DNA of 48,983 nt from Oscillospiraceae bacterium (GTDB lineage: Bacteria > Bacillota > Clostridia > Oscillospirales > Ruminococcaceae). How positions within the stretch are numbered: the stretch's first letter is position 1; every line of letters begins with the position of its first letter. A program made the translations under genes and the position numbers. Location of the stretch: positions 1-48,983 of the forward strand of contig JAHDPQ010000010.1 of NCBI GenBank assembly GCA_018434245.1. Direction: 5' to 3'. A model generated the notes under the pieces. That model ran no database searches. It was not told the origin of the DNA and was given only the letters and a program-made list of their open reading frames with translations. Below are positions 33,470 to 41,718 of this stretch, piece after piece.

Positions 33470-35222
33470 CGGAATCCTCCTTTGCCGATACGCCTTTGGG
33501 ATGCTCCTGCCGGGGAAGGAGCACCTGTACCGTGGTGCCCTGATCGGGTGTGCTTTGCACGCGGACAGGCCGGGCAAGTCCAAAGATCAGCTGCAAACGT
33601 TTGTTTACCAGCGTAAGGCCCACACTCCCGGTTTTAGCGCTACTATCGTCCTGCTCCAATACACCGGCCAGAATTTCAGGACTCATGCCCTCGCCGTTAT
33701 CCGATACCTCCAGCACCACATCCTCACCTTGGGCATACACTTTGATCTCGATGATCCAGTTGTCGGGTTTGTTGGCAAAGCCATGGACAATGGCGTTTTC
33801 CACAATAGGCTCAATGGTTAGTTTGGGGATGGTTTGGCCCAGCAGGTCTTCGTTTAGATCGTAGTAAACACGCAGCCTGTCTCCAAAGCGATAGCGTTGA
33901 ATTTCCAAATAATAGTCGGCAAGGGTAATTTCTTCGGTAATGGCCACCATCCTGCCGGGGCTGGTGATGCTCTCCCGCATCAATTTGGCCAGTGCCACCA
34001 CCATATTGCTCACCGGCTGGGCATCCAGCTGACGGGCCAAAGCGCTGATGGACTCAAAGGTGTTGTATAGAAAATGAGGGTTAATCTGGGCCTGCATGGC
34101 CTTGATCTCCTGCTGGCGATTGAGCAGCTCCAATTGGAGCACCTTGTTGATCAGCCGGTCAATTTCGGCGGCCATAGCGTTAAACGCCAGAGACAGCTCC
34201 CCGATTTCGTCCTTCCCACGGTAACTGGTCTGTACGCTGTAATCGCCTTCCTGTACTTTTTTTAAGGAGAGGGACACCTCCCGGATAGGTGCAACCATGC
34301 GGCGAACCACAAAAAGGCAGGCCCCAATTGTGACAACGCTGAAGGCTACCAGCACCAGCAGGCTGGAGGATACCAGGGTGCGGAATTTTTGAGTGATATA
34401 GCTTTTGGGGACCAACAGGGTATAATCCCAACCGCTTTCAGCAGAATGATGAGATACAATTAGCACCGGCTTTCCATCAAGATCCACCGTGCCTCTAAAT
34501 CCGTTGGGCACGGCGGGGGCAGATTTTATTTCTGCAAGGGACAGCAATCCTGCTTGATCACAGGAGGAGAGCGTCTCCCCTCCGCCATTGGTTACAAAAA
34601 AAGCACCGCCATAGCCTGTCACCCGCTCCAGATAGGTTTGGGAGATGACTTCTTCCCTGATATTTACCTGCACATAGCCAATGGGCTCAAAGTTGGCGAT
34701 ACTTCGAATTTCCCGTACCGAGAGGATATAAGGCCTTTGGCGAAAGGAAACCGCCCGAATGGAACGATAGGTGGCGGAAGAAGCTATGGCCTGAAGCGTG
34801 GCCTTATCCAGCAGACGGTTGAGAGTGTTTACCCGTTCGCCCAGCACAAGACGTCCCTGTATATCATAAAGGTTGATGGAGTCGATATCCGGGTTGGAGA
34901 TGACAATGGAATTGGCCACCGATTCCATCTGGTTGAGGTAGGCGGACTCCTCCTCCCGGGTCAGCTGCCCCGGCGGCGTACTCAAGACTTTTTGTACCAC
35001 GGCACTCGAGACGATACCCTTGCTCTGGTCGGCAATGCGTCCGATTTTCTCCTCAATGATGTAGGATACATCATCCAGCAACAGCGCAGAGGATTCGTAA
35101 AACTGATTGGTGACGATATCCCCCACCTGCCACAGGGATAACAGGATAAGTGTCAGCGCCAAAACAATTACCGGCACCAAAACCAGCAAGGTGAATTTTC
35201 CGGTAATGCCCAAATGTTTCAT
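33462..35222 (-). CDS. Sensor histidine kinase, YesM family
   Basis: A 586-residue kinase: first membrane helix near residues 7-30, a Cache-like extracellular sensor (about 31-280), a second helix (SLLVLVAFSVVTIGACLFVV), HAMP (RRMVAPIREVSLSLKKV), the His_kinase motif AMQAQINPHFLYNTFESISAL with the phospho-accepting His, and an ATPase domain with VENAIVHGF and DNGEGMSPE. The ATG at 35222 follows GGGGGCGGG; an ATG 21 bases upstream is possible. It would sense an external sugar or its binding protein. Confidence 0.93.
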   Translation of the reverse strand: MKHLGITGKFTLLVLVPVIVLALTLILLSLWQVGDIVTNQFYESSALLLDDVSYIIEEKIGRIADQSKGIVSSAVVQKVLSTPPGQLTREEESAYLNQMESVANSIVISNPDIDSINLYDIQGRLVLGERVNTLNRLLDKATLQAIASSATYRSIRAVSFRQRPYILSVREIRSIANFEPIGYVQVNIREEVISQTYLERVTGYGGAFFVTNGGGETLSSCDQAGLLSLAEIKSAPAVPNGFRGTVDLDGKPVLIVSHHSAESGWDYTLLVPKSYITQKFRTLVSSSLLVLVAFSVVTIGACLFVVRRMVAPIREVSLSLKKVQEGDYSVQTSYRGKDEIGELSLAFNAMAAEIDRLINKVLQLELLNRQQEIKAMQAQINPHFLYNTFESISALARQLDAQPVSNMVVALAKLMRESITSPGRMVAITEEITLADYYLEIQRYRFGDRLRVYYDLNEDLLGQTIPKLTIEPIVENAIVHGFANKPDNWIIEIKVYAQGEDVVLEVSDNGEGMSPEILAGVLEQDDSSAKTGSVGLTLVNKRLQLIFGLARPVRVQSTPDQGTTVQVLLPRQEHPKGVSAKEDSDA

Positions 35223-35283
35223 GCGCCCGCCCCCAGCACCCATGATTTCTTGTTTCCATTGTATCATATGTGCCAAGAGCTTT

Positions 35284-36132
35284 TTAACCTTTGACAGCCC
35301 CCATGGTAAGCCCCTTTACAAAGTACTTTTGCAGGGCAAAAAATATAAGAGTGACAGGCAGCGCTCCCACCACACCACCTGCCATGGCGTACCCATAGTT
35401 GATGGTGTTGGAGCCACCAATGGTATTTTTGGCCAGGGTAGCGACACCCACATTGATAGTCCAGGATTCAACTTCCCGCAGCACTACCGACTGCCACATA
35501 AAGTCGTTCCAGGAATTCATGAACATGATGACTCCAAGGGCTGACAGGGCAGGGGCCGACAGGGGAAGGATGATCTGCCTGAAAATACGCAGTTCCGAGG
35601 CGCCGTCAATGGTGGCGGATTCGATGAGCTCGTTGGGCAGGGGAGCAATAAACTGGCGCATCATGAATACGCCGTAGGGCCAAACGATGATGGGTACGAT
35701 AGCACCGACAAAGGTGTTGAGAAGCCCCAGATGTTTCACCATCTGGAACAGGGGAATAAGCACCGACTGGCGCGGCAGCATCATAGTGACCAGTACTAGA
35801 ACAAACAGCACATTTTTGCCATAAAATTGTTTTTTTGCAAAGGCATAACCCAGCATGGTACAGATGAGCAGTGCCAGAAAGGTGGCTGAAACAGAAACCA
35901 GGGCACTGTTAAACAACCACCGAAAGGCAGGAAAATGTCCTCCAAAAATAAAGGCGTAGTTTTCCAAAGTGGGATTCTTGGGGAAGATTTCCGGGGGCAC
36001 TATCATAGTGGCCTTCATGACCTTGAAGGAGCCCGTCACCATCCAGTATAGCGGCAACAGAACCAAAATGCCCATCACAGATACAACGGTGAGACGCACC
36101 GCAAAGCCGGGGCTTATTTTTTGTTTGCCCAT
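35284..36132 (-). CDS. Sugar ABC transporter permease, MalG/UgpE type
   Basis: A 282-residue permease with six helices and the CUT1 EAA loop ELIESATIDGASELRIFRQIILPLSAP. An N-terminal PLYWMVTGSFK segment is typical of MalG-type permeases. AGGAGG is 9 bases ahead of the ATG. It overlaps nothing, starting 15 bases after the MalF-like gene stop. No ATPase gene is in the operon, so a shared MsmX-like ATPase must serve it. Confidence 0.93.
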   Translation of the reverse strand: MGKQKISPGFAVRLTVVSVMGILVLLPLYWMVTGSFKVMKATMIVPPEIFPKNPTLENYAFIFGGHFPAFRWLFNSALVSVSATFLALLICTMLGYAFAKKQFYGKNVLFVLVLVTMMLPRQSVLIPLFQMVKHLGLLNTFVGAIVPIIVWPYGVFMMRQFIAPLPNELIESATIDGASELRIFRQIILPLSAPALSALGVIMFMNSWNDFMWQSVVLREVESWTINVGVATLAKNTIGGSNTINYGYAMAGGVVGALPVTLIFFALQKYFVKGLTMGAVKG

Positions 36133-36146
36133 GTTTGTTTTCCTCC

Positions 36147-37037
36147 TCATTTTTCTTCCTTCCCCGACACTGCCCGCAGGGTGGTGAGAGACACCAAAGC
36201 GCACAGCACGATAAGCATGACCCCTTCGGCGGCGGCCAGCCCGTAGTCGCCTAGCAGAAAGGCTTTTTTATAAATATCAAAGGCCAAAGTGGTAGAGGCG
36301 TTCACCGGCCCTCCGTCAGTCAGCAGGTAGATCACTTCCCATAGCTGAAAGCAGTTAATCAGCTGAGTGGTGATGATAAAGGTGGTGACCGGCTTGAGCA
36401 GTGGCAGGGTGATGCGAAAAAATGTCTGAGCGGGGCTGGCACCATCAATTTTGGCAGCTTCCATCAGGCAGGGGTCGATGTTGCCCAATCCTGCCACATA
36501 TAAGATGATGAGAGAGCCGCAGGTCCAGCTCATAATGACCAGCACCACCGAGAGAATCACCGTTTTGGCGTCGGCCAGCCATAAAAGAGGCTGAATTCCA
36601 AACAGGGACAGTACGTAGTTGAGCACGCCGTACACCGGGTGAAAAATCCAAAGCCAAATGGCAGAAATGATGACGCCACCTATCACATTAGGTAGAAAAA
36701 AGGCGCCGCGATATACTGACTGGGCCTTGTTGCCCAATGGAAAGATGGTGGTGGCAATCAACAGGCTTACCACCGTGCTGAGGGGGGTGATGATGACTGC
36801 AAAGAGCAGGGTGTTGCCTACGCTCGCACGAAAGGCTTCGCTACCAAAGAGTTTTATATAGTTGCCAAAGCCCGCAAACTCCATGGTTGTAAGGTTATAA
36901 TCAAAAAAGCTGGTGTATACGGTTCGCAGCGTAGGGATAATATTGAATAGGAGGAAAATGATGTATCCGGGGATGATAAAGAACCAAGCCCATCGCTGCC
37001 TGTACAGGTTAGTCCCCACTTTTTTTAGAGCTTGCAT
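36147..37037 (-). CDS. Sugar ABC transporter permease, MalF/UgpA type
   Basis: A 296-residue permease: WAWFFIIPGYIIFLLFNIIPT at the start, EAA loop CLMEAAKIDGASPAQTFFRITLPLL, and LLTDGGPVNASTTLAFDIYKKAF near the end, all CUT1 hallmarks. GGGAGG lies 6 bases before the ATG. It is separated from the binding-protein gene by 136 bases containing a terminator-like hairpin. Confidence 0.93.
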   Translation of the reverse strand: MQALKKVGTNLYRQRWAWFFIIPGYIIFLLFNIIPTLRTVYTSFFDYNLTTMEFAGFGNYIKLFGSEAFRASVGNTLLFAVIITPLSTVVSLLIATTIFPLGNKAQSVYRGAFFLPNVIGGVIISAIWLWIFHPVYGVLNYVLSLFGIQPLLWLADAKTVILSVVLVIMSWTCGSLIILYVAGLGNIDPCLMEAAKIDGASPAQTFFRITLPLLKPVTTFIITTQLINCFQLWEVIYLLTDGGPVNASTTLAFDIYKKAFLLGDYGLAAAEGVMLIVLCALVSLTTLRAVSGKEEK

Positions 37038-37085
37038 GGTGTGCCTCCCGTGACTTGTATTCCTTGTATGACACGAGCAGGGGCC

Positions 37086-37128
37086 AAAAGCAAAACCGGC
37101 CGGGCGGCCAGTACCAACCCGACCGGTT
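37086..37128 (-). terminator. Terminator-like hairpin between sugar-binding protein and permease genes
   Basis: Read leftward, AACCGGTCGGG and CCCGGCCGGTT pair with one mismatch around a 13-base loop, followed by TTGCTTTTGG. It is 46 bases past the binding-protein stop. It is probably leaky, favouring the binding protein over the permeases. Confidence 0.65.
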
Positions 37129-37173
37129 AGAGCGAAAGCTTCCTGATGCTTTATGTTGACAGGCCCAAGCTTT

Positions 37174-38556
37174 TTACTTGGTCAGGGCGGCATTTAAAGT
37201 CTTCTCAAACCAGGCAAGAGCTTCCTCAGGCGTCTTGTCACCGATGAACAGAAAGGCGTTCATATCCTTAAAGGTGTCGCGGAGCACCGGATAGGCGGGG
37301 GATGCGGTGCCTGAGCCGACGGTTCCTACCTCACCCACCAGGTCCACTACCGCCTGCAGTTCCCCGGTGAGGTTAGCTTCAGCTTTTTGGGACTCTCGTA
37401 CCGGCAAGGCACCGCATACTTCGCTCATAGGCACGGCCCATTTGTCGGCCATAAACTTGGCTAGGGCGACACTGGCTTCTACTTCTGCCGGGTTGTCTGA
37501 CTTCCACACTGTCAGAGCATAGGTAAATTGCCACAGGGGACCGGGCTCCTTGTCTGCAGGGTGGGGGTAGTTGACATAATAGACCTCGAATCCGGCGCTG
37601 GAGGCCATGCCGTCAAAAGCGGGAAGTTCGGGTGCAACAGCCAGAGTCTGATTTTCAAACATGGCCCACATGTCATCGTCGGTCAGAGCAGTGGGACCAC
37701 TTACGGCCAAACCCTCATCCAGAATACCCTTCAAAAAGGTAAGGCCCTGTGCGGTTTCCGGCGAATTCAAGGTAGTTCTACTCAAATCGGAACCGTTAAA
37801 CATTCTGGCGCCAAACGGCCATAAATATCCCATCATGGACTCCTGGGCACTGGCTGTTTTAGCAAAGAGGATGGTGGGGAAGATACCTGCCGATGAATTG
37901 TTCACCGCCCGCAGCGCTTCCATGTACTCCTCTGTAGTCCAGTTGCGGTCGTCCGGCGGGGGCAGCAGGTGGGCTGCGCCGGCGTTTTCAAACAGAGTCT
38001 TGTTGATGCAGATCAGCTTTGGCGCGCTGAACATAGGGATGCGCCACTCGTTCTGATTGGTCATTATACCGCCAATGTAATCAGATATCTCCTGGTCGGT
38101 AAAGTAATTGTCCAGAGTCTGAATCATGCCCATGCCCATGTACTTGCTTTGGTCGGCCTCTTTAGAAAAAAAGAGGTTGGGCACATTGCCGCTTGCAATT
38201 TCTACATCCAGTGTTTCGGTAGTACCGCTGGCTGCATTGTTTACCAGAACTTCTACTTCTATGTGAGGATTCTCGGCCATGAATTCTGCGGCGATAGCCT
38301 TTAGGTAATCCCCCACATTTTGAGTGGTATCCTCATGCCCGGGCACATTGATGATGTTGGAAAAACCGGTACCGGCAAATAGTAGCTTTACTTTTTCGCC
38401 ATGGCCCGCACCTTCCCCAGTGGCGCTGGCCTTTGCTCCACCGGGTGTATCACCCGGAGATTTGGTTGCATTGCCGGAGCCGCCACAGGCAGCCATTGTC
38501 AGAGCCATTGCAAGACACAGTGCCAGTGCCAGCCATTTTTGACAGGTCTTTTTCAT
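37174..38556 (-). CDS. Sugar ABC transporter solute-binding lipoprotein
   Basis: A 460-residue family-1 extracellular binding protein. The signal ends in the lipobox TMAACG, then a Gly/Lys/Ala linker to about residue 52 and a binding domain with AAEFMAENPHIEVEVLVNN, NVPNLFFSKEADQS and ASVALAKFMADKW. It captures a carbohydrate for the permeases downstream. The ATG follows GGAGGGAA. Spacing of 64 bases from the HIT gene contains three copies of TTATGGTAT or CTATGGTAT, possibly regulator sites. Confidence 0.92.
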   Translation of the reverse strand: MKKTCQKWLALALCLAMALTMAACGGSGNATKSPGDTPGGAKASATGEGAGHGEKVKLLFAGTGFSNIINVPGHEDTTQNVGDYLKAIAAEFMAENPHIEVEVLVNNAASGTTETLDVEIASGNVPNLFFSKEADQSKYMGMGMIQTLDNYFTDQEISDYIGGIMTNQNEWRIPMFSAPKLICINKTLFENAGAAHLLPPPDDRNWTTEEYMEALRAVNNSSAGIFPTILFAKTASAQESMMGYLWPFGARMFNGSDLSRTTLNSPETAQGLTFLKGILDEGLAVSGPTALTDDDMWAMFENQTLAVAPELPAFDGMASSAGFEVYYVNYPHPADKEPGPLWQFTYALTVWKSDNPAEVEASVALAKFMADKWAVPMSEVCGALPVRESQKAEANLTGELQAVVDLVGEVGTVGSGTASPAYPVLRDTFKDMNAFLFIGDKTPEEALAWFEKTLNAALTK

Positions 38557-38570
38557 GTGGTTCCCTCCAA

Positions 38571-38629
38571 TTATGGTATGTGGTTGGGTATGGTCGATGT
38601 TAAATGCTCTATGGTATCGCTTATGGTAT
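38571..38629. promoter_or_regulatory. Three YTATGGTAT repeats upstream of the sugar-binding protein gene
   Basis: Copies at 38571-38579, 38609-38617 and 38621-38629, the last overlapping the HIT gene stop codon. Direct repeats are the usual form of AraC-type sites, and an AraC-type response regulator is encoded in the operon. The link is inference. Confidence 0.35.
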
Positions 38630-39034
38630 AGAGAGGGCGGCGCGGATTTTCTCCACCAGCTCGTCGTACTCTTTGCCGGACAAAAATACCTCGTGGCCGC
38701 CCATCAGGAAGGCCTGGCCCCATTCGCAGCCTCCTTTGTACTTAGGTACAATGTGCATGTGAAGATGCTGGTCGATATCCCCACAGATGTAATAGTTGAT
38801 TTTATCGGCGCGAAAAACCTCTTTGACGGCACGCGCCACCTGAGCCACCTCTGCCATGTAGGTGGAAAGCGCCTGAGGCTCCAGCTCAAATAGCTCGGTG
38901 GCATGTTTCCTGGTTACCAAAGCACAGCGCCCTTCATAGGTTTGCTCATTATTCAGCAGTACAATGGATTCTTTCAGCTCGGTGATAAACTGGTAGTAAT
39001 CCTTATATTCGTCGGTACAAAAAAAGCAATCCAT
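38621..39034 (-). CDS. HIT-domain protein
   Basis: A 137-residue HIT-superfamily protein with the nucleotide-binding motif QHLHMHIVPKY near residues 89-99 and an N-terminal MDCFFC cysteine pair. HIT proteins hydrolyse or transfer nucleotide phosphoesters (Ap4A, AMP-amide, sugar-nucleotides). It lies 19 bases after the cysteine-rich gene and 64 before the sugar-binding-protein gene, so probably in the same transcript; a GalT-like or Ap4A role cannot be chosen. Confidence 0.87.
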   Translation of the reverse strand: MDCFFCTDEYKDYYQFITELKESIVLLNNEQTYEGRCALVTRKHATELFELEPQALSTYMAEVAQVARAVKEVFRADKINYYICGDIDQHLHMHIVPKYKGGCEWGQAFLMGGHEVFLSGKEYDELVEKIRAALSIP

Positions 39035-39053
39035 GTAGGTTGTCGCCTCCTAT

Positions 39054-40027
39054 TTATTTTTCCAGTTCCAGCTCTCTCGCAACAATGGCCATCCCTTTTT
39101 CAAAGGTGCCCCAGGGATGAGTGCGGCAATTGCGCCATTCAAAGCCACGGCGTTCCTCAAAGCGACAAAGCCCGTTAACATTTTTGATAGTTATGTAGAT
39201 GCGCCTTAGAATCTCACGGGCTGGCAGGGTCTCTCCAGGTTCGATTCCCAACTTTGCAAAAACATCCAAATCCTTTTTGCGGTCTCGCAGAGAGCATGAG
39301 TAAAAGCACAAACCATTATCGGGATTAAAGGCGTAGCAGGGTGGACATATGATGCATTCGCCGGGCCCTTCAATGACGGTAACGGGAAGATCGGGATTTT
39401 GCTTAATCTTGTCCCATAGTTCATACAGATTATCCTCAGGAATGGGAGCATCGGCGTAGGTGCCTCCTACAAAGCAGATAGTGCACAGAAAATGGTGGGA
39501 TCGTACCTGTACAGCTTGGGCCTGGGTCAGTGCCTTACAGGATTCCGCCTTGCTGCAAGCCATTGCTTTCTCAGAGCGCACGTTGCACAGCGCTTTAAGA
39601 CCTTTGGCATAATAGTCTTCTATTGCATGAGGGCAGTTTTTCCAGCCAGAGCTTTCCGTCTGATAGGGCGCGCATATAGGTCCGGGGTGGGGCAGGTATT
39701 CTTCCAATATCTCGGACCAGCATTGGGCTGTGCGAACCATTTCGGGAATTGCCCCCAGTGCATGCAGGATATCAAGATCCCGTTTGCGCTGTTGGGGAGT
39801 CAATGTCGCATACCATTCATTCCGTGCACCGGCATCGTCAAAGGCGGTGCGAAGCTTGATGTGAACGTTGGAGTCGGCGCGAATTTGTTGCAGCAGATGC
39901 TGAACTTCACCCTTTTTTCTGGAGTGTTGGGGGCGCCGCCTTGGGCACAGCAGGCACACATGAGCACACCGGGCCGGGCTTGGGTGTTGTTCTGCGCCAG
40001 ATCAGAGGCTTCGAAATCACGCTTCAT
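39054..40027 (-). pseudogene. Duplicated cysteine-rich protein with an apparent frameshift at an A6 tract
   Basis: The ATG at 40027 has AGGAGA 6 bases before it and begins a frame reading MKRDFEASDLAQ through LMCACCAQGG. That frame runs off at a run of six A (39913-39918 on the plus strand), while the rest, from GEVQHLL to the stop at 39054, is in another frame. Adding one base at the run restores a single 324-residue protein. Its two halves align: LMCACCAQGG with FLCTICFVGG, RKRDLDILHALG with RKKDLDVFAKLG, and GWKNCPHAIEDYYAKG with EWRNCRTHPWGTFEKG. I do not recognise the family; many Cys suggest metal or Fe-S binding. It could be a mutation, a sequencing error, or slippage-dependent expression. 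Confidence 0.75.
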
Positions 40028-40458
40028 AGTATTTCTCCTGTCTTTTTGGGATGATTCTATTTGCATTTTATCACACATAACTAGAAATACATACCAATAT
40101 TTTTTTACAATGGATTAATTTTTTGACATTATTAGCACTACTTGAAATGGAACACAGACTAAGAAGTAATACAGAGAGTATTGTGCAACTGCCATAAAAA
40201 GAAGTTGTTTTTGCATGTTTCCTTACAGGTAACACTGCATTTGTTATGAGGCATAGCATGGTTATCATACCATCATTGCCATCAATGATTGAGTTTGGAG
40301 TGAGAAAAACCTTTATATTCTAAGCCTATATATTAAATAAGTTTGTTTTACAAATCGGGCATCTTTGTGGTAGTCCTCCGGAAAAACCTTGGCTCAGGGT
40401 TCCGAACTTCAAGCCAGTGCTATCATATTTTTGGCACATATCAAATAGCATCCGATTC
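40028..40458. other. AT-rich intergenic region, no gene seen
   Basis: About 430 bases ahead of the leftward cysteine-rich gene, presumably holding its promoter. A -10-like TAAAAT about 63 bases upstream of its ATG is the best candidate, but no good -35 is present. No credible ORF or RNA fold was noticed. Confidence 0.4.
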
Positions 40459-40499
40459 AAATAAACCGGGCTGTGCGAACCAAATTCGCACAGCCCGGT
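40459..40499 (-). terminator. Intrinsic terminator of the tandem-rhodanese gene
   Basis: A 15-bp perfect stem (40465-40479 with 40485-40499, 5-base loop) is followed leftward by TTATTTG. It is about 43 bases past the stop codon. Confidence 0.87.
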
Positions 40500-40541
40500 A
40501 TTGGCATGTCAAATGTTTGTCAGCAGGTGTTAGGTGTCCAG

Positions 40542-41543
40542 TTAGTCGGTGACAGTCTCGAAGCCGGCACCCAGCCAGCCGGTGCCTTTTTCTGCATTGC
40601 CCATGCCGCCGGACATGGAGTAGGCATCGTAGCCCAGCAGGCGCAGAATGGCGGTAGTCTGGGAAGAAGTCTGGCCGCTGTAGCAGTACACCACAATCTT
40701 TTTGTCGGTGGGCAACTTGACCAGTTCTTCCTGCATGCCAAGGCCGTAAGGGATATTAGAAGCGGTGGAAATATGGCCCTTGGCGTAATCTTCGGCGGAG
40801 CGGATGGAAAGGATGTAGTACTCGTCGTTTTCGTCGTCAATGATCTGCTTGACATCCTCAGGCTTCAGGTTAAAGTTGGCGAATGCAGTTCCGTCCTGTG
40901 CCTGCTTTTCTACAAAATATTCGGAAAGAGCCTTTTGCACAGCCTCATCTACGGGATAGCTCTCGTCAGGCAGGGGATTGGCATCGGTTTCCAGATATTT
41001 TTCGTAGCCTTCGGTGACGCTGATGCCGTTGTTAAAGCCGGACTGGGCGTTTTTGGCCATCTTGCCCGCCACGTTCAGCAGTGCCGTCACCTGAGAGGCG
41101 GTCTGCCCGGTGTAGCAGTACACCATGACAGGCTTGTCGTCGGGAATTTTGTCCAGGTGATCGGAAATATCCGTGGTGAAGAAGGAGAGGTTGACGGCAC
41201 CCTTTAGGTGGGAGGTGTTGTAGTCGTCGGGGCGGCGGATATCCAGAATGAACATATCCTCTTCCGCATCCATCAGGGCAAACAAATCTGCGGAAGCAAT
41301 GACGTTTTTGTCGGAGGGGAAGCTTTCAAAATACTGGTAAGCCAGCTGATACACCACATCGGCCTCGGGGGCGGCGGGCTCAGCTTCGCTGGCTGCAGGT
41401 TCCGAAGAAACCTCGGGGGCGGCACTTTCGCTGGGGGCCGGGGCAGCAGGCTGGGAAGAAGGCGCCGGGCTTTGGCTTGCGCAACCGGCAAAAGTAGCGG
41501 CCAACAAAGCAACAACCAATAAAAGCAATATCCAACGTTTCAT
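40542..41543 (-). CDS. Tandem rhodanese-domain lipoprotein
   Basis: A 333-residue secreted lipoprotein: signal ending TFAGCA, a Ser/Pro/Ala/Glu linker to about residue 62, then two rhodanese domains, each with an intact catalytic cysteine loop (CYTGQTAS near residue 144; CYSGQTSS near residue 296). Rhodaneses carry a persulfide and move sulfane sulfur, here at the outer face of the membrane. RBS AGGAGGAACC lies before the ATG. It follows another rhodanese lipoprotein and faces a set of sulfur-transfer genes, so an extracytoplasmic sulfur-acquisition role is likely. Confidence 0.9.
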   Translation of the reverse strand: MKRWILLLLVVALLAATFAGCASQSPAPSSQPAAPAPSESAAPEVSSEPAASEAEPAAPEADVVYQLAYQYFESFPSDKNVIASADLFALMDAEEDMFILDIRRPDDYNTSHLKGAVNLSFFTTDISDHLDKIPDDKPVMVYCYTGQTASQVTALLNVAGKMAKNAQSGFNNGISVTEGYEKYLETDANPLPDESYPVDEAVQKALSEYFVEKQAQDGTAFANFNLKPEDVKQIIDDENDEYYILSIRSAEDYAKGHISTASNIPYGLGMQEELVKLPTDKKIVVYCYSGQTSSQTTAILRLLGYDAYSMSGGMGNAEKGTGWLGAGFETVTD

Positions 41544-41640
41544 AAAGGTTCCTCCTGTTTGTCTATCATATTGTCAAGCACTTGCGCGCTTGCTGCAAAA
41601 TGGTGGAGTCTATTGACATAAAGTTAACAACCAGATTGAA

Positions 41641-41702
41641 GGAAAAGGGACTTTCAGTGTTTCAGGAAGTTTTTTTCGTGGTTCCCATGGACTGAAAATC
41701 CC
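41641..41702 (-). terminator. Long hairpin after the TST-type rhodanese gene
   Basis: Read leftward, GGGATTTTCAGT pairs with ACTGAAAGTCCC over 12 bp with one G-U pair, loop about 32 bases, then TTTTCCTTC. Probable terminator between the two rhodanese genes, 16 bases after the upstream stop. Confidence 0.6.
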
Positions 41703-41718
41703 GTGTTCATCTTTGATA

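Noticed and set aside
39238-39249. tRNA T-arm-like string GGTTCGATTCCC
   Set aside because: It lies inside the cysteine-rich coding region and no acceptor, D or anticodon stems fit around it.
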